The notes: generated by a model not told the origin, from the sequence alone. A DNA stretch of 64,000 nt from Cellulomonas sp. (GCF_015234515.1 NZ_JADGMY010000028.1:186001-250000), one strand, 5' to 3'. Positions 7,472 to 22,930 are shown, numbered from the stretch's first letter. Program-made: numbers and translations.

Positions 7472-8431
7472 TCAGCGCTCGGCGATGCTCCAGGCGATGC
7501 CGTCGAGGATGTCGTGCTCGGAGGTGACCACGTGGGTCAGCTCACCCCCGGCCGCCGCCACCTCGTCGCGCACCCGCCGGACCACGTCGCGCCACACGAG
7601 TGCTCCCGCGCCGATGACGTCGACCCGGCCGGGGTGCAGGTAGGGCAGCGCCGCGCGCTGCTCGCGCGTGCGGGCCAGCATGTCCTCGCACGACGCGAGC
7701 ACGTCGTCGACACCGAGCACCGCGCCGTCGATGCGCGTGCGGTCGTAGTGGTCCAGGCCGAGAGCGTGAGCGGTGAGCGTCGTCACCGACCCGGCGAGGC
7801 CCACGAGCGTCACGGTCCGGCCCAGCGGCACGACGGCCGCCGCGGCGTCCAGCGCGGCGCGCACGTCGGCTTCGGCCGCGGCGACCTGCGCGGGCGTCGG
7901 GGGGTCGTCGTGCAGGTGCCGCTCGGTCAGCCGCACCGAGCCGACGTCCATCGAGACGGCCGCCTCCGGCGCGTCGGTGCCCAGGACCAGCTCGGTCGAG
8001 CCGCCGCCCAGGTCGACGACGAGGAACGGCCCGTCGAACCGGCTCGCGAGCACTCCCGTCGCGCCGCGGAACGACAGCCGCGCCTCCTCGTCCCCCGCCA
8101 CGACCTCGGGCTCCACGCCCAGCGCGTCGCGCACGCCGGCCACGAAGTCCTCGCGGTTGCGCGCGTCACGCGTCGCGGACGTCGCGACGAACCGCACCGC
8201 CTCGACGCCCAGCCGCTCGCACACCTCGTGGTACCCGCGCGCCGCCGCGAGCGTGCGCGCGAGCGCCTCGGGTGCCAGCAGCCCGGTGCGGTCGACCCCC
8301 TGGCCGAGCCGCACCACCTCGTTGCTCCGCTCGAGGTCGACGAGCGTGCCCGCCGCCGGGTCGACGTCCGCGACGAGCAGACGGATGGAGTTGGTCCCGC
8401 AGTCGATGGCTGCCACGCGTGTCACCGGCAC
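7472..8431 (-). CDS. ppx: Ppx/GppA-family exopolyphosphatase
   Basis: A 319-residue ASKHA-fold phosphatase that hydrolyses inorganic polyphosphate and/or pppGpp. Visible motifs are the N-terminal phosphate-binding AAIDCGTNSIRLLVAD, GYHEVCERLGVEAVRFVATSATRDARNR, the DLGGGSTELVLG phosphate-2 motif near residue 145, and VIGAGALVW near the C-terminus. The length matches the short actinobacterial Ppx, which lacks the C-terminal HD-like domain. Start is the GTG at 8431; a GTG two codons later is possible and neither has a strong ribosome binding site. It lies just downstream of the DUF501 gene, an order common in actinobacteria (ftsB-DUF501-ppx). Confidence 0.9.
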   Translation of the reverse strand: MPVTRVAAIDCGTNSIRLLVADVDPAAGTLVDLERSNEVVRLGQGVDRTGLLAPEALARTLAAARGYHEVCERLGVEAVRFVATSATRDARNREDFVAGVRDALGVEPEVVAGDEEARLSFRGATGVLASRFDGPFLVVDLGGGSTELVLGTDAPEAAVSMDVGSVRLTERHLHDDPPTPAQVAAAEADVRAALDAAAAVVPLGRTVTLVGLAGSVTTLTAHALGLDHYDRTRIDGAVLGVDDVLASCEDMLARTREQRAALPYLHPGRVDVIGAGALVWRDVVRRVRDEVAAAGGELTHVVTSEHDILDGIAWSIAER

Positions 8432-8503
8432 ATCGTGCCACCGCCGACCGACACGGCAGGGCCGCGGCTCACGGCCGGGGTCCGACCCGCGCCGGCCCGG
8501 CGG

Positions 8504-8983
8504 TCAGCAGGTGCAGCGGTCGGGGCGCCACCGGTCGGCGATCATCGCCAGCGCCTCGTCGCCCACGGGGTTCACACCCGGCCCGGCGGCGAGCGCGTGC
8601 GCGACCAGCACGTGCAGGCACTTGACGCGCTGCGGCATGCCGCCGGCGGAGATCCCGGCGATCTCCGGCACGTGACCGAGCGCCTCACGGTCGGCGAGGT
8701 ACGCCTCGTGGGCCCGCCGGTGCCCCGCGGCGAGCTCCTCGTCCTCCGCGAGCCGCGCCGTCAGCTCCTTCATCACACCCGTCGCCTCGATCGCGCTCAC
8801 GGCCGCGACGGCCTGCGGCGAGGTCAGGTAGTACGTCGTCGGGAACGGCGTGCCGTCGTCGAGCCGCGGCGCGGTCCGCACGACCAGCGGGCGTCCGCAC
8901 ACGCAGCGCGCCGCGACGCCGACGACGCCGCGCGGCGGCCTGCCGAGCTGCTCGGTCAGCACCTCGACGTCCCGCTCGCTCAC
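8504..8983 (-). CDS. DUF501 family protein
   Basis: A 159-residue protein with the DUF501 hallmarks: RQLGRPPRG-like opening (here EQLGRPPRGVVGVAARCVCG), the phrase TPFPTTYYLTSP, GVMKELTARL, and a C-terminal GMPQRVKCLHVLVAHALAAGPGVNPVGDEA with a final Cys-rich RCTC. Conserved Cys and His residues suggest metal binding, but the family has no established function. The start is uncertain: the GTG at 8983 was chosen because family similarity begins there; GTGs at 8995 and 9077 are also in frame. It lies between ftsB and ppx on the same strand. Confidence 0.8.
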   Translation of the reverse strand: MSERDVEVLTEQLGRPPRGVVGVAARCVCGRPLVVRTAPRLDDGTPFPTTYYLTSPQAVAAVSAIEATGVMKELTARLAEDEELAAGHRRAHEAYLADREALGHVPEIAGISAGGMPQRVKCLHVLVAHALAAGPGVNPVGDEALAMIADRWRPDRCTC

Positions 8984-9128
8984 GGCGTCCGTCACCGCCC
9001 GGGCGTCGGGGACGTCGGGCAGTGCCGACGGGCCGGGCACGTCGCGGTGCGTGGTGGGGTCAGGTCGTGCGGGCACGTCGGTCCGTTCGTTCGTCCGGTC
9101 GGGCCGTCCATTGTCCCCCACGGGCCTG

Positions 9129-9881
9129 TCAGCCGGCGGGCTCCGTGCCGGGCGCCGGGGCCGCTGGGCCGTCGGGCGGCGTCGGCCCGTCCGTGGGCTG
9201 CCCGTCCAGGTCGAGGCTGCCCGCCATCTCCACCGACTCCCACACGGTCGCGTACCAGGGGCGCGTCGCACCGTCGGCCGTCTCGGGGACGGGGCCGCCC
9301 ACGTCCGCCGCCGTGTCGGGCACGGTCTCGGGGTCGACGACGCGGAACGCCGTCTCCCCCGGCATGACGAACGACAGCCGCTCACGCGCCTGCGCGACGA
9401 TGTACGCCTCGTCGTCCCACCGCTTCAGGTCGGCCTCGAGGTCGGCGTTCTCCGCGAGCGCCGCGTCGCGCGCCGCGCGGAGCTGCTCGACCTCGGCGCG
9501 CGCCGACAGGTACGAGCCGAGCGTCGGGTAGACCAGGACGAACGCGACCAGGACGACCAGCGAGAACACCATCGCGCGGACGGTGAACATGCGCGGCACG
9601 GGCAGACGCGCGCCCCCCGCGGGCGGCGTCCCGCGCGGCGGCGTCCCCGCGCGGCCCGGGCCCGGACGCCCGCCGGCACGGCCCGATCCCGGGCGGGAGG
9701 CACCCACCTTCGGCACCGCCCCCGAGCGCGGCGCGGCGCTGCGCACGCCGCGCGGCGACGTCGACGTGCTCGACCTGCCCGCTGCCGCCCGTCCCGCGCG
9801 CGGGACGGCGCCCGACGGCGTCTCGTCGCGCCCCGCTCGCCGGCCGGAGCCGGGCGCGGCAGGACGACGGGGGACGGACAT
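9129..9881 (-). CDS. ftsB: FtsB/DivIC-type septum formation initiator
   Basis: A 250-residue bitopic membrane protein. A ~95-residue basic Pro/Gly/Arg-rich cytoplasmic tail precedes one membrane helix (FTVRAMVFSLVVLVAFVLVY), followed by an extracytoplasmic coiled coil (VEQLRAARDAALAENADLEADLKRWDD) and the FtsB/DivIC signature AYIVAQARERLSFVMPGE. Such proteins bridge FtsL/FtsQ in the divisome. The C-terminal ~80 residues are Pro/Asp-rich and probably disordered. Position after eno and before DUF501 and ppx is the usual actinobacterial order. The ATG at 9881 lacks a clear ribosome binding site. Confidence 0.88.
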   Translation of the reverse strand: MSVPRRPAAPGSGRRAGRDETPSGAVPRAGRAAAGRSSTSTSPRGVRSAAPRSGAVPKVGASRPGSGRAGGRPGPGRAGTPPRGTPPAGGARLPVPRMFTVRAMVFSLVVLVAFVLVYPTLGSYLSARAEVEQLRAARDAALAENADLEADLKRWDDEAYIVAQARERLSFVMPGETAFRVVDPETVPDTAADVGGPVPETADGATRPWYATVWESVEMAGSLDLDGQPTDGPTPPDGPAAPAPGTEPAG

Positions 9882-10051
9882 GGCGTCGATTCTGCCTGGC
9901 GCTCGGCGGATCCGCCGGACGTCGGCGGGTGCGCCGCGTCGGGGATGGACGGGCTGCTCGTCGCCCCGGTCCTCGTGGGTCCCGGCTCCGTGCACCCCGT
10001 CGCGATGCTGGCCGGGCTCGCGGCCGTCGTCGACGACCGACACGCCCACGC

Positions 10052-10096
10052 ACGACGACGCCCGGCCCACCGTGACGGTGGACCGGGCGTCGTCGT
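10052..10096 (-). terminator. Terminator hairpin after eno
   Basis: A 14-bp inverted repeat (ACGACGACGCCCGG / CCGGGCGTCGTCGT) with an inner CCACCG/CGGTGG stem, beginning 12 bases after the enolase stop codon. It closely resembles the hairpin after rplY at 51519-51554. Confidence 0.8.
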
Positions 10097-10107
10097 TCAG
10101 GCGGTGG

Positions 10108-12359
<2,252 letters not shown>

Positions 12360-12361
12360 AC

Positions 12362-12423
12362 GCGCGAGACCGGGCGCGGATCGCTCACCACCAGGGATGA
12401 GCGATCCAGGCCCGGTCTCGCGC
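12362..12423. terminator. Large bidirectional terminator hairpin
   Basis: A 62-base element in which 12362-12375 pairs perfectly with 12410-12423 (14 bp) and 12378-12387 with 12398-12407 (10 bp), around a 10-base loop. It lies between the converging methyltransferase and xylanase genes and probably terminates both. Confidence 0.85.
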
Positions 12424-12453
12424 CGCGGCATTCTCAGCAGGCGGGACGGAGGG

Positions 12454-14499
12454 TCAGCCCACCGTGCACGGCGTGCCGTTGAGCGCGAACGCCGTCGGGC
12501 GCGGGTTGCTGCCGGTGTGCGAGCCGTTGAACCCGATGTCGACGGTGCCGCCCGCGGCGAGCGTGCCGTTCCACGGCGCGTTCGCCGCCGTGACCGTCGT
12601 GCCGGACTGCGACCACGTCGCCGACCAGCCCTGGGTGACCTTCTGGCCGCCCGCGAACGCGAACGTCAGGGTCCAGCCGGTCAGCGCCGACGAGCCGGCG
12701 TTGGTGACCCGCACGCCGGCCGTGAAGCCGGTGTTCCAGTCGTTCGTCGTGTACGCGACGCGGCAGGTGGCGCCGGTGGTCGGCGTCGGGGTGGGCGTGA
12801 CGGTCGGCGTGGCGGTCGCCGTCGGCGTGGGCGTGGCGGTCGGGGTGGCGGTCGCCGTCGGGGTGGCGGTCGGGGTCGTCGTCGGCGTGGGCGTCGCCGT
12901 CGTCCCGATGCGGGACGGGTCGACGATCCCCCAGTACGCCGGCTTGACCTGGAGCTCACCGTCGAAGAGGAGCGGTGCCGCACCCGAGCGCAGCCACGTC
13001 CGGGAGTCCTCGAGGCCCCAGATCGTGATCGACTCGAACGACGACGCGTGCCGCTCGAGCATCGTGAACATGTCGCGGTAGTAGTACCCCTGCTCGATCA
13101 GGCGGGCCGCCGGCGGCGCCGTCCACTGCTCACCGGAGTCGCGGTACGCCGACACGTCGAGCTCGGTGACGGCCTGCCGCACGTCGAGCGCCTCGAAGGC
13201 CTCGATCGTGTCCTCGATCATCGAGATCGAGCGGCCCACCTCGACGTGCAGCTGGTGCCCGACGCCGTCGACCGGCACACCCTGCGCGAGCAGGTCCGTG
13301 ACCAGGCGCAGGTAGGGCGCGCGCTTGTTCGGGTACTCGGAGTTGTAGTCGTTGATGAACAGCTGCACCTCGGGACCGAACGCGGCGCGCGCGTACCGGA
13401 AGGCGTCGGCGATGTACGACGGGCCGAGGACGCGGTACCACTCGCTGCGCCGCAGGCCGTCGGACTCGTTCTCGTCGATGACCTCGTTGACGACGTCGAA
13501 CGCGAAGATCGGGTTGCCGGGCGTGCCGTACTCGCCGTACGTCTCGCGGTAGTGGTCGGCGATCGCCTCGATGTGGGTGCGCAGGCGCTCGCGCAGCAAC
13601 GCCTGGTCGGCGGCCGACGTGGTCAGGGCGGCCCCGTCGCGCTGGAAGAACCAGGCGGGCGTCTGCTGGTGCCACAGCAGCGTGTGGCCGTAGACGCGCA
13701 TGTCGTGCTCGATCGCCCAGTCGACGAGGCCGTCGGCCGCACCGAACGTGAACGTGCCCTCGGTGGGCTGGATCGACTCGGGCTTCATCTGGTTGCCGGG
13801 CGTGATCTGCTCCGCGTGGTGCGCGAGCAGGTCGCCGCGGCCGCCGAGGACGTCCTGCGGCTCGACGGCGATGCCGAACGGCACGGACACGGCGTCGGAG
13901 ACGGGCGTCACCGCGAGGTCGGGGGTGTACTCGATGCCCGTCACGAGGACGTCGTCGATCATGAGGTCGACCGGTGCGGACACCGACTCGACGTAGAACG
14001 AGGCCGTGTCGAAGGGCCCGGGCGTGTAGATGCCGGTGACCTGGCGCCACTGGCTCGTCACGCCCTCGATCGTCGCGATCGTCTCGTACGTCGGCTCGCC
14101 GCCGAGGTCGCGCTGCGCGGAGAGCCGCAGGTCGGCCGTGCCGGCGCCGTCGGGCAGCCGCACCCACAGGCTGATCGTGTACGTCGTGCCGGGCTCGAAC
14201 AGCTCGGTGGCGGGGACGAGCGCACCGTCCCACGGGTCCACACGGTCCTGCACGAGGAGGCTGCCGGCGCCGCGGGCACCGGTGGCGGTCGTGCTCACGC
14301 TCGCCACGCCGCGCGCCTCCCAGCCGTCCAGCCCCGACTCGAAGTCCGCCGTGTGCACGACCACGGGGGACGCCGCGCGGGCCGGTGCGACGAGCGGCGA
14401 GCCGAGCGCGCCGGCGAGGGCCAGGGTGGCTGCCACCAGGGCCGCGGCGACCGTGACGGCCGTCCGCGGGCTCGTGGTGGCGGGACGGGCGGACGGCAT
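12454..14499 (-). CDS. Secreted GH10 endo-beta-1,4-xylanase with CBM22-type and CBM2 modules
   Basis: A 681-residue extracellular xylanase. The signal peptide is residues 1-42 (PARAAS cleavage region). A CBM22/CBM4_9-type module covers about 45-190 and the GH10 barrel about 200-530. The acid/base is Glu339 in FDVVNEV and the nucleophile Glu446 in AVTELDV; substrate-site stretches NQMKPESIQPTEG and HTLLWHQQTPAWF are intact. A ~50-residue Pro/Thr linker follows, then a CBM2-type cellulose-binding module (about 580-681) with flanking Cys residues and conserved Trp (NDWNTGF, GWTLTF). The ATG at 14499 has GAGGAG upstream. This architecture is typical of Cellulomonas plant-cell-wall enzymes. It stands alone, convergent with the methyltransferase. 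Confidence 0.96.
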   Translation of the reverse strand: MPSARPATTSPRTAVTVAAALVAATLALAGALGSPLVAPARAASPVVVHTADFESGLDGWEARGVASVSTTATGARGAGSLLVQDRVDPWDGALVPATELFEPGTTYTISLWVRLPDGAGTADLRLSAQRDLGGEPTYETIATIEGVTSQWRQVTGIYTPGPFDTASFYVESVSAPVDLMIDDVLVTGIEYTPDLAVTPVSDAVSVPFGIAVEPQDVLGGRGDLLAHHAEQITPGNQMKPESIQPTEGTFTFGAADGLVDWAIEHDMRVYGHTLLWHQQTPAWFFQRDGAALTTSAADQALLRERLRTHIEAIADHYRETYGEYGTPGNPIFAFDVVNEVIDENESDGLRRSEWYRVLGPSYIADAFRYARAAFGPEVQLFINDYNSEYPNKRAPYLRLVTDLLAQGVPVDGVGHQLHVEVGRSISMIEDTIEAFEALDVRQAVTELDVSAYRDSGEQWTAPPAARLIEQGYYYRDMFTMLERHASSFESITIWGLEDSRTWLRSGAAPLLFDGELQVKPAYWGIVDPSRIGTTATPTPTTTPTATPTATATPTATPTPTATATPTVTPTPTPTTGATCRVAYTTNDWNTGFTAGVRVTNAGSSALTGWTLTFAFAGGQKVTQGWSATWSQSGTTVTAANAPWNGTLAAGGTVDIGFNGSHTGSNPRPTAFALNGTPCTVG

Positions 14500-14566
14500 G
14501 GAGGTCTCCTCGCGACGGTGGTGGATCGTCACAGCACGACCCGTCGCGAGGCTAGGTCCGCGGGGG

Positions 14567-14610
14567 GCGCGGGAGCAGCCCCCGAATCATTTCAGTGCCT
14601 GCTCCCGCGC
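14567..14610 (-). terminator. Stem-loop after pntB; possible operator within the loop
   Basis: A perfect 12-bp inverted repeat (GCGCGGGAGCAG / CTGCTCCCGCGC) with a 20-base loop sits 26 bases after the pntB stop codon and 68 bases before the xylanase start. It probably terminates pntAB. The half-sites GGGAGC and GCTCCC resemble the CebR/CelR operator TGGGAGCGCTCCCA, but spread apart, and the loop holds the imperfect palindrome GAATCATTTC. A regulatory role for the xylanase is therefore possible. Confidence 0.6.
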
Positions 14611-14635
14611 CCGCGTCCGCGCGTCCCTGCGCTGG

Positions 14636-16036
14636 TCAGCCCACTGCCAGCGGCGCGACGATCTGCTCGACCTGGTCCTTCGCGTCACCGAACAGCATGG
14701 CCGTGTTCTCCCGGAAGAACAGCGGGTTCTGCACACCGGCGTAGCCCGTGGCCATGGACCGCTTGAACACGATGACCTGCTTGGCCTTCCACACCTCGAG
14801 CACCGGCATGCCGGCGATGGGCGACGACGGGTCGTCGAGCGCCGAGGGGTTCACGGTGTCGTTCGCGCCGATGACGAGGACGACGTCCGTGTCCGCGAAG
14901 TCGTCGTTGATCTCGTCCATCTCGAAGACGATGTCGTACGGCACCTTCGCCTCGGCGAGCAGCACGTTCATGTGCCCGGGCAGCCGCCCCGCGACGGGGT
15001 GCACGGCGAACCGCACGTCGACGCCCTGCCCGCGCAGCTTGGAGACCAGGTCCGCGACCGGGTACTGCGCCTTGGCGACGGCCATGCCGTAGCCCGGGGC
15101 GATGACGACGCGGCTCGCGTCGCGCAGCAGGTCGGCGACCTCGACCGCGCTGATCTCGCGGTGCTCGCCGTAGTCGTGGTCGCCGGCCGTGACCTTGCCA
15201 CCCTCGGCCCCGAACCCGCCGAGGATCACCGACACGAACGACCGGTTCATGGCCTTGCACATGATGAACGACAGGATCGCGCCGGAGGACCCGACGAGCG
15301 CGCCGACGATGATGAGCAGGTCGTTGCTCAGCATGAAGCCGGCCGCGGCCGCCGCCCAGCCCGAGTACGAGTTCAGCATCGACACGACGACCGGCATGTC
15401 GCCGCCGCCGATCGACGCGACCAGGTGCCAGCCGAGCGCGAGCGCGACGACCGTCATCAGCGCGAGCGGCAGCAGCGCGTGGCTGTCGATGAACCACGCC
15501 ATGAGCCCGGCCGAGGCGACGAGCGCCCCGAGGTTCAGCCAGTTGCGGCCCGGCAGCATGAGCGGCGCGCTCTTGATGCGCGCCGACAGCTTGAGGAACG
15601 CGACGATCGAGCCGGTGAACGTCACCGCACCGATGAGCACGCCGAGGAAGACCTCGACCAGGTGCAGGGCGTCCGGCTCCTCGGTGAGGAAGGAGTTGAA
15701 CCCGACGAGCACCGCGGCGAGCCCGACGAACGAGTGCAGGATCGCGATCATCTCGGGCATCTGCGTCATCTCGACGCTGCGTGCCCGCCAGATGCCGATG
15801 CCGGCCCCCAGGGCGAGCGCCATCGCGATGAGCAGCAGCGTCACGACGACGGGCCGCTCGGAGACGTCGGCCGCGAGCGCGACCGTGGCGAGCAGCGCGA
15901 GGACCATGCCCGCGATGCCGTAGAGGTTGCCGCGGCGTGCGGTCTCCTGCTTGCTCAGCCCCGCGAGGGAGAGCACGAAGAGGATCGCCGCGATCAGGTA
16001 GACGGCCTGGGCCAGTGACGTGAGCACGCCCGTCAC
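14636..16036 (-). CDS. pntB: NAD(P) transhydrogenase subunit beta
   Basis: A 466-residue beta subunit of the proton-translocating nicotinamide nucleotide transhydrogenase, which uses the proton gradient to reduce NADP+ with NADH. About eight to nine membrane helices occupy residues 1-270. The C-terminal NADP(H)-binding domain III follows, with [44 protein letters not shown] and [16 protein letters not shown]. The GTG start at 16036 overlaps the pntA stop codon by four bases (GTGA), with GAAGGAGG upstream. Membrane partner of PntA; likely a source of NADPH for biosynthesis. Confidence 0.97.
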   Translation of the reverse strand: MTGVLTSLAQAVYLIAAILFVLSLAGLSKQETARRGNLYGIAGMVLALLATVALAADVSERPVVVTLLLIAMALALGAGIGIWRARSVEMTQMPEMIAILHSFVGLAAVLVGFNSFLTEEPDALHLVEVFLGVLIGAVTFTGSIVAFLKLSARIKSAPLMLPGRNWLNLGALVASAGLMAWFIDSHALLPLALMTVVALALGWHLVASIGGGDMPVVVSMLNSYSGWAAAAAGFMLSNDLLIIVGALVGSSGAILSFIMCKAMNRSFVSVILGGFGAEGGKVTAGDHDYGEHREISAVEVADLLRDASRVVIAPGYGMAVAKAQYPVADLVSKLRGQGVDVRFAVHPVAGRLPGHMNVLLAEAKVPYDIVFEMDEINDDFADTDVVLVIGANDTVNPSALDDPSSPIAGMPVLEVWKAKQVIVFKRSMATGYAGVQNPLFFRENTAMLFGDAKDQVEQIVAPLAVG

Positions 16037-17586
16037 GCCTCCTTCCGGAACATGTGGATCATGCGGAACGCGACGAGGAACCCGCCGAAGATGTTGATCG
16101 CCGCGACCGTCGCGGCGATGAACGCCAGGGTGCTGACCACCCAGCTCGCGTTGCCGATCTGCAGCAGCGCGCCGACCAGGATGATCCCGCTGATGGCGTT
16201 GGTGGTCGCCATGAGCGGGGTGTGCAGCGAGTGGCTGACGTTGGAGATGACGTAGTACCCGACCACCACGGCGAGCGCGAAGACCGTCGCGTGCAGCAGG
16301 AACGACGCGGGAGCAGCCGTCAGCGCCAGGACCGTGAGCACGGCCCCGAGCACCGCGAGGACCGCGTTGCGGCGGGACCTGCGCGCGGCCGCCTCGGCGG
16401 CGGCGGCCTTCTTGGCGGCCAGCTCCTCCGGGGTCTCGACGGGCGCCGTCGCGACGGGCGCGGCCGCGGACACCGCGACCGGCGGCGGCGGCCACGTGAC
16501 GTCGCCGCCCGTGGTGACGGTCATCCCCCGCTGGACCGGGTCCTCCAGGTCGAGCACGACCTGGCCGTCCTTGCCCGGGGTGAGCAGCGCGAGCAGGTGC
16601 ACGATGTTGGTGCCGAACAGCTGCGACGTGTGCTGCGGCATGCGGCTCGGAAGGTCCGTGTACCCGAGGATGACGACGCCGTTGTCGGACACGACGCGCT
16701 CGCCCGGGACCGTGAGCTCGCAGTTGCCGCCGCCGGACGCGGCGAGGTCGACGATCACCGAGCCGGGGCTCATGGCCGCGACCATGTCCTTGGTGATGGT
16801 CCGCGGCGCCTGCCCCCGCACGAGGGCGGTGGTGACGACGACGTTCGCCCAGGCGGTCTGCTCGGCGTACATCGCGGCCGTCAGCCGCTCCTGCTCCGCC
16901 GTGAGCTCACGCGCGTAGCCGTCGGTCGAGACCTCCTGGTTGGCGCCCTCCGCCTGGACGAAGGTCGCACCCATGGACTCGATCTGCTCGCCGACCTCGG
17001 GCCGGACGTCGAACGCCCGCACCTGGGCGCCCAGGCTGCTCGCCGTGCCGAGCGCTGCGAGCCCGGCGACGCCCGCGCCGATGACGAAGACGTTGGCGGG
17101 CGGCGTCTTGCCGGCGGCGGTCACCTGACCGGTGAACATCCCGCCGAACTCCTCGGCAGCCTCGATCACCGCGCGGTAGCCCGCGACGTTCGACAGGGTC
17201 GACAGGACGTCGAGCGCCTGCGCGCGCGAGATGCGCGGGACCGCGTCGAGGGCGAGCGCCGTGATCCCGTGACCGGCCAGGCGTGCCGCCAGGTCGGGGT
17301 CGGCGAAGGGCGCCATGGTGGCGACGAGCGTCGCGCCGGGGCGCATCGCGTCGACGTCGGACGGCAGGTGCACCGCGGTGACGACGTCGCAGGCCAGCAC
17401 GTCCGCCCGCTCGGCGACCGTGGCCCCGGCGGCGGCGTAGGCCTCGTCGGTGAACGTCGCGGCGGCGCCGGCGTCGCGTTCGACGAGGACCTCGTACCCC
17501 AGGGCACGGAGCTTGGCGACGGTCTTGGGCGTCGCGGCGACGAGCCGCTCTCCCGGGCGCTGCTCGCGCGGGACGCCGATCCTCAT
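16033..17586 (-). CDS. pntA: NAD(P) transhydrogenase subunit alpha (undivided)
   Basis: A 517-residue alpha subunit. The N-terminal NAD(H)-binding domain I (about 1-380) begins [20 protein letters not shown], with the Rossmann motif [20 protein letters not shown] near 170. A ~40-residue Ala/Pro/Lys linker follows, then about four membrane helices (domain IIa) to the C-terminus. In many actinobacteria and alphaproteobacteria this subunit is split in two genes; here it is a single polypeptide, as in E. coli. The ATG at 17586 has AGGAGA upstream. First gene of the pntAB operon, translationally coupled to pntB. Confidence 0.97.
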   Translation of the reverse strand: MRIGVPREQRPGERLVAATPKTVAKLRALGYEVLVERDAGAAATFTDEAYAAAGATVAERADVLACDVVTAVHLPSDVDAMRPGATLVATMAPFADPDLAARLAGHGITALALDAVPRISRAQALDVLSTLSNVAGYRAVIEAAEEFGGMFTGQVTAAGKTPPANVFVIGAGVAGLAALGTASSLGAQVRAFDVRPEVGEQIESMGATFVQAEGANQEVSTDGYARELTAEQERLTAAMYAEQTAWANVVVTTALVRGQAPRTITKDMVAAMSPGSVIVDLAASGGGNCELTVPGERVVSDNGVVILGYTDLPSRMPQHTSQLFGTNIVHLLALLTPGKDGQVVLDLEDPVQRGMTVTTGGDVTWPPPPVAVSAAAPVATAPVETPEELAAKKAAAAEAAARRSRRNAVLAVLGAVLTVLALTAAPASFLLHATVFALAVVVGYYVISNVSHSLHTPLMATTNAISGIILVGALLQIGNASWVVSTLAFIAATVAAINIFGGFLVAFRMIHMFRKEA

Positions 17587-17793
17587 GCGTGCTCTCCTTC
17601 GACGGGACGGTGAGCGGGACATCGGTCCTGCTCGCGGGGTCAATCCTCACCGGACGCGACCGCGGGTGGGTCGGACCTTCGACCCGGACAGACGCATTCT
17701 CCCGGCACGCACGGGCAGGTGAGCGCCCGGTCCGGGTCCGCGCGTACCACCATTCGAGACGGACCGGCGCCCGGAGGGCCGGGTGGAGCGGTC

Positions 17794-18504
17794 TCAGTCC
17801 TCGGCCCGGCGGGCCGCGGACTCCCAGGTGGCGGTCGCACGGCGCAGCGCGGCCTCGGCGTCGACGCCCGCGCGGTGGGCCGCCGCGACGAGTCCCAGCA
17901 GCGCATCGCCCAGGCCCTGGTCGGTCGCGGCGGCGCCGACCGCGGCGGTCGGGGGCGGGACGGTCGGGGGCGGCGCCGCGGCGAGCAGCCCCGCCTGGTC
18001 GGCCCTCGCGAGCAGCTTCTGCGCGCGCGCGAGCGCGCCCATCGTCGCGGGCACACCGTCGAGCGCCGACGTCCGCGTCGGCTTCTCCGCCCGCTTGAGC
18101 ACCTCCCAGCGCTCCAGCACGGCGGCCACGTCGATCTCGGCGTCACCGTCGGCCGCGAAGACGTGCGGGTTGCGACGCACCAGCTTGGCGACGAGGGCGT
18201 CGGCCACGTCGGCGACGTCGAACGGGTCGGCCTCGTCCTCCGCGGCCACCCGCGCGTGGAACAGGACCTGGAGCAGGACGTCGCCGAGCTCCTCGCGCAG
18301 CCCGGCGCGGTCGCCGGCCTCGACCGCCTCGACGAGCTCGTGCGCCTCCTCGACCGCGTACGGCAGGAGCGACGCGTGGGTCTGGACCGCGTACCAGGGA
18401 CAGCCGCCGGGCGACCGCAGCCGGTCCATGACCGCGACGGCCCGCGCGAGCGCGGCCGCCTGCCGCGCGGTGAGCGGGACCTCGCCCGGGTCGCGCGTCG
18501 TCAC
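17794..18504 (-). CDS. mazG: MazG-family nucleoside triphosphate pyrophosphohydrolase
   Basis: A 236-residue MazG-type enzyme that removes pyrophosphate from noncanonical NTPs. The active-site helices are visible: LRSPGGCPWYAVQTHASLLPYAVEEAHELVEAV and REELGDVLLQVLFHARVAAE supply the EExxE...ExxD metal ligands, followed by KLVRRNPHVFA and the ALxRWEVLKRAEK segment. The C-terminal domain carries an inserted Pro/Ala-rich stretch (AAAPPPTVPPPTAAVGAAAT). The GTG at 18504 was chosen as start; it lies 13 bases after the stop of the preceding lipoprotein gene. The usual actinobacterial order mfd-lipoprotein-mazG is preserved. Confidence 0.92.
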   Translation of the reverse strand: MTTRDPGEVPLTARQAAALARAVAVMDRLRSPGGCPWYAVQTHASLLPYAVEEAHELVEAVEAGDRAGLREELGDVLLQVLFHARVAAEDEADPFDVADVADALVAKLVRRNPHVFAADGDAEIDVAAVLERWEVLKRAEKPTRTSALDGVPATMGALARAQKLLARADQAGLLAAAPPPTVPPPTAAVGAAATDQGLGDALLGLVAAAHRAGVDAEAALRRATATWESAARRAED

Positions 18505-18517
18505 GTCCGTCAGCGTG

Positions 18518-19114
18518 TCACCGCGGTGTGGGCGTCGGCGCGGGCGTCGCACCGTCGACCGGAGCGCCACGACCGCCCTCGGGAACCACCCAGGAAGGCG
18601 TCGTCGGCGGCGCGACGACGAGGCCCTCGGTGAACTCACCGAACCGCGGGTTCACCTCGATGTCGGCGGCAGCCACGCGCTCCTGGTACCGGTCGGCGGC
18701 GGCCTGCGCGCCGGGGAGGTCCTGGAGCGCGGCGGTCGCGAGCGAGTACCGCGCCACGGCGAGCGAGCCCGGTCCGAACTCGCGCGCGGAGCCCTCCTCC
18801 TCGCCCAGCGCCTGCACCGAGACCGTGCGCAGCAGCTCGCGGGCCTCCTCGTCGTTGACCCCGACGCCCTCGTCGGCCGCCACCTCGAGGGCGAACGGCT
18901 CGGTGATCAGGACGCCCAGGACGTCCTGCGCGCGGGCTCCGGCGAAGATCGGCGCGAGCTCCTCCTGCGTCGCCGCCAGCTCGGCCGTCGTGATCGTGCG
19001 TCCGTCGACGACCGCCGCCGCCCCCGGCTGCCCGGAGCACCCCGCGAGCAGACCGCCCGCCGCGACCACCGCCGCCACCACCCGTCCGCGTCCTCGCGTC
19101 CGTCGCACCGTCAC
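18518..19114 (-). CDS. SurA-N-like lipoprotein
   Basis: A 198-residue secreted lipoprotein. The basic N-terminus and hydrophobic stretch end in the lipobox LLAGC (Cys26). The mature part begins GAAAVVDGRTITTAELAATQEELAPI, which matches the SurA/PpiC-type chaperone N-terminal domain; no peptidyl-prolyl isomerase domain follows. The C-terminus is Pro-rich. The GTG at 19114 has GGGAGG upstream, and a TACGAT -10-like element lies at 19158-19153. Likely an envelope-located chaperone-like factor. The mfd-adjacent position is conserved in related actinobacteria. Confidence 0.8.
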   Translation of the reverse strand: MTVRRTRGRGRVVAAVVAAGGLLAGCSGQPGAAAVVDGRTITTAELAATQEELAPIFAGARAQDVLGVLITEPFALEVAADEGVGVNDEEARELLRTVSVQALGEEEGSAREFGPGSLAVARYSLATAALQDLPGAQAAADRYQERVAAADIEVNPRFGEFTEGLVVAPPTTPSWVVPEGGRGAPVDGATPAPTPTPR

Positions 19115-19211
19115 CAGGGCCTCCCGCTCACGTTCCGTTGGACTCGGCCGCCATCGTAGGCCCTGGTCCGGCGCTCCCCGGCACACCGCCCCACCCCGTG
19201 CGACGAGGACG

Positions 19212-22856
<3,645 letters not shown>

Positions 22857-22881
22857 GGGGTCCTTTGGGCAGCATGATCGC

Positions 22882-22930
22882 CACCCTCCCGAGGGGTCGG
22901 GAGGGTGATTTCGGCAGCGCACCCATTCTA
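22882..22930 (-). promoter_or_regulatory. mfd -10 element and leader hairpin
   Basis: On the minus strand TAGAAT (22930-22925) is a near-consensus -10 element. The ~60-base leader carries a perfect 10-bp hairpin (CACCCTCCCG / CGGGAGGGTG, 22907-22882, loop of six) about 25 bases before the ATG. It could stabilise the mRNA or act as an attenuator; no leader peptide was seen. Confidence 0.55.

Noticed and set aside
12780-12905. Short tandem repeats (GTCGGCGTGGCG-like) that could suggest a CRISPR or minisatellite
   Set aside because: They encode the Pro/Thr linker of the xylanase; codon repetition explains the pattern.
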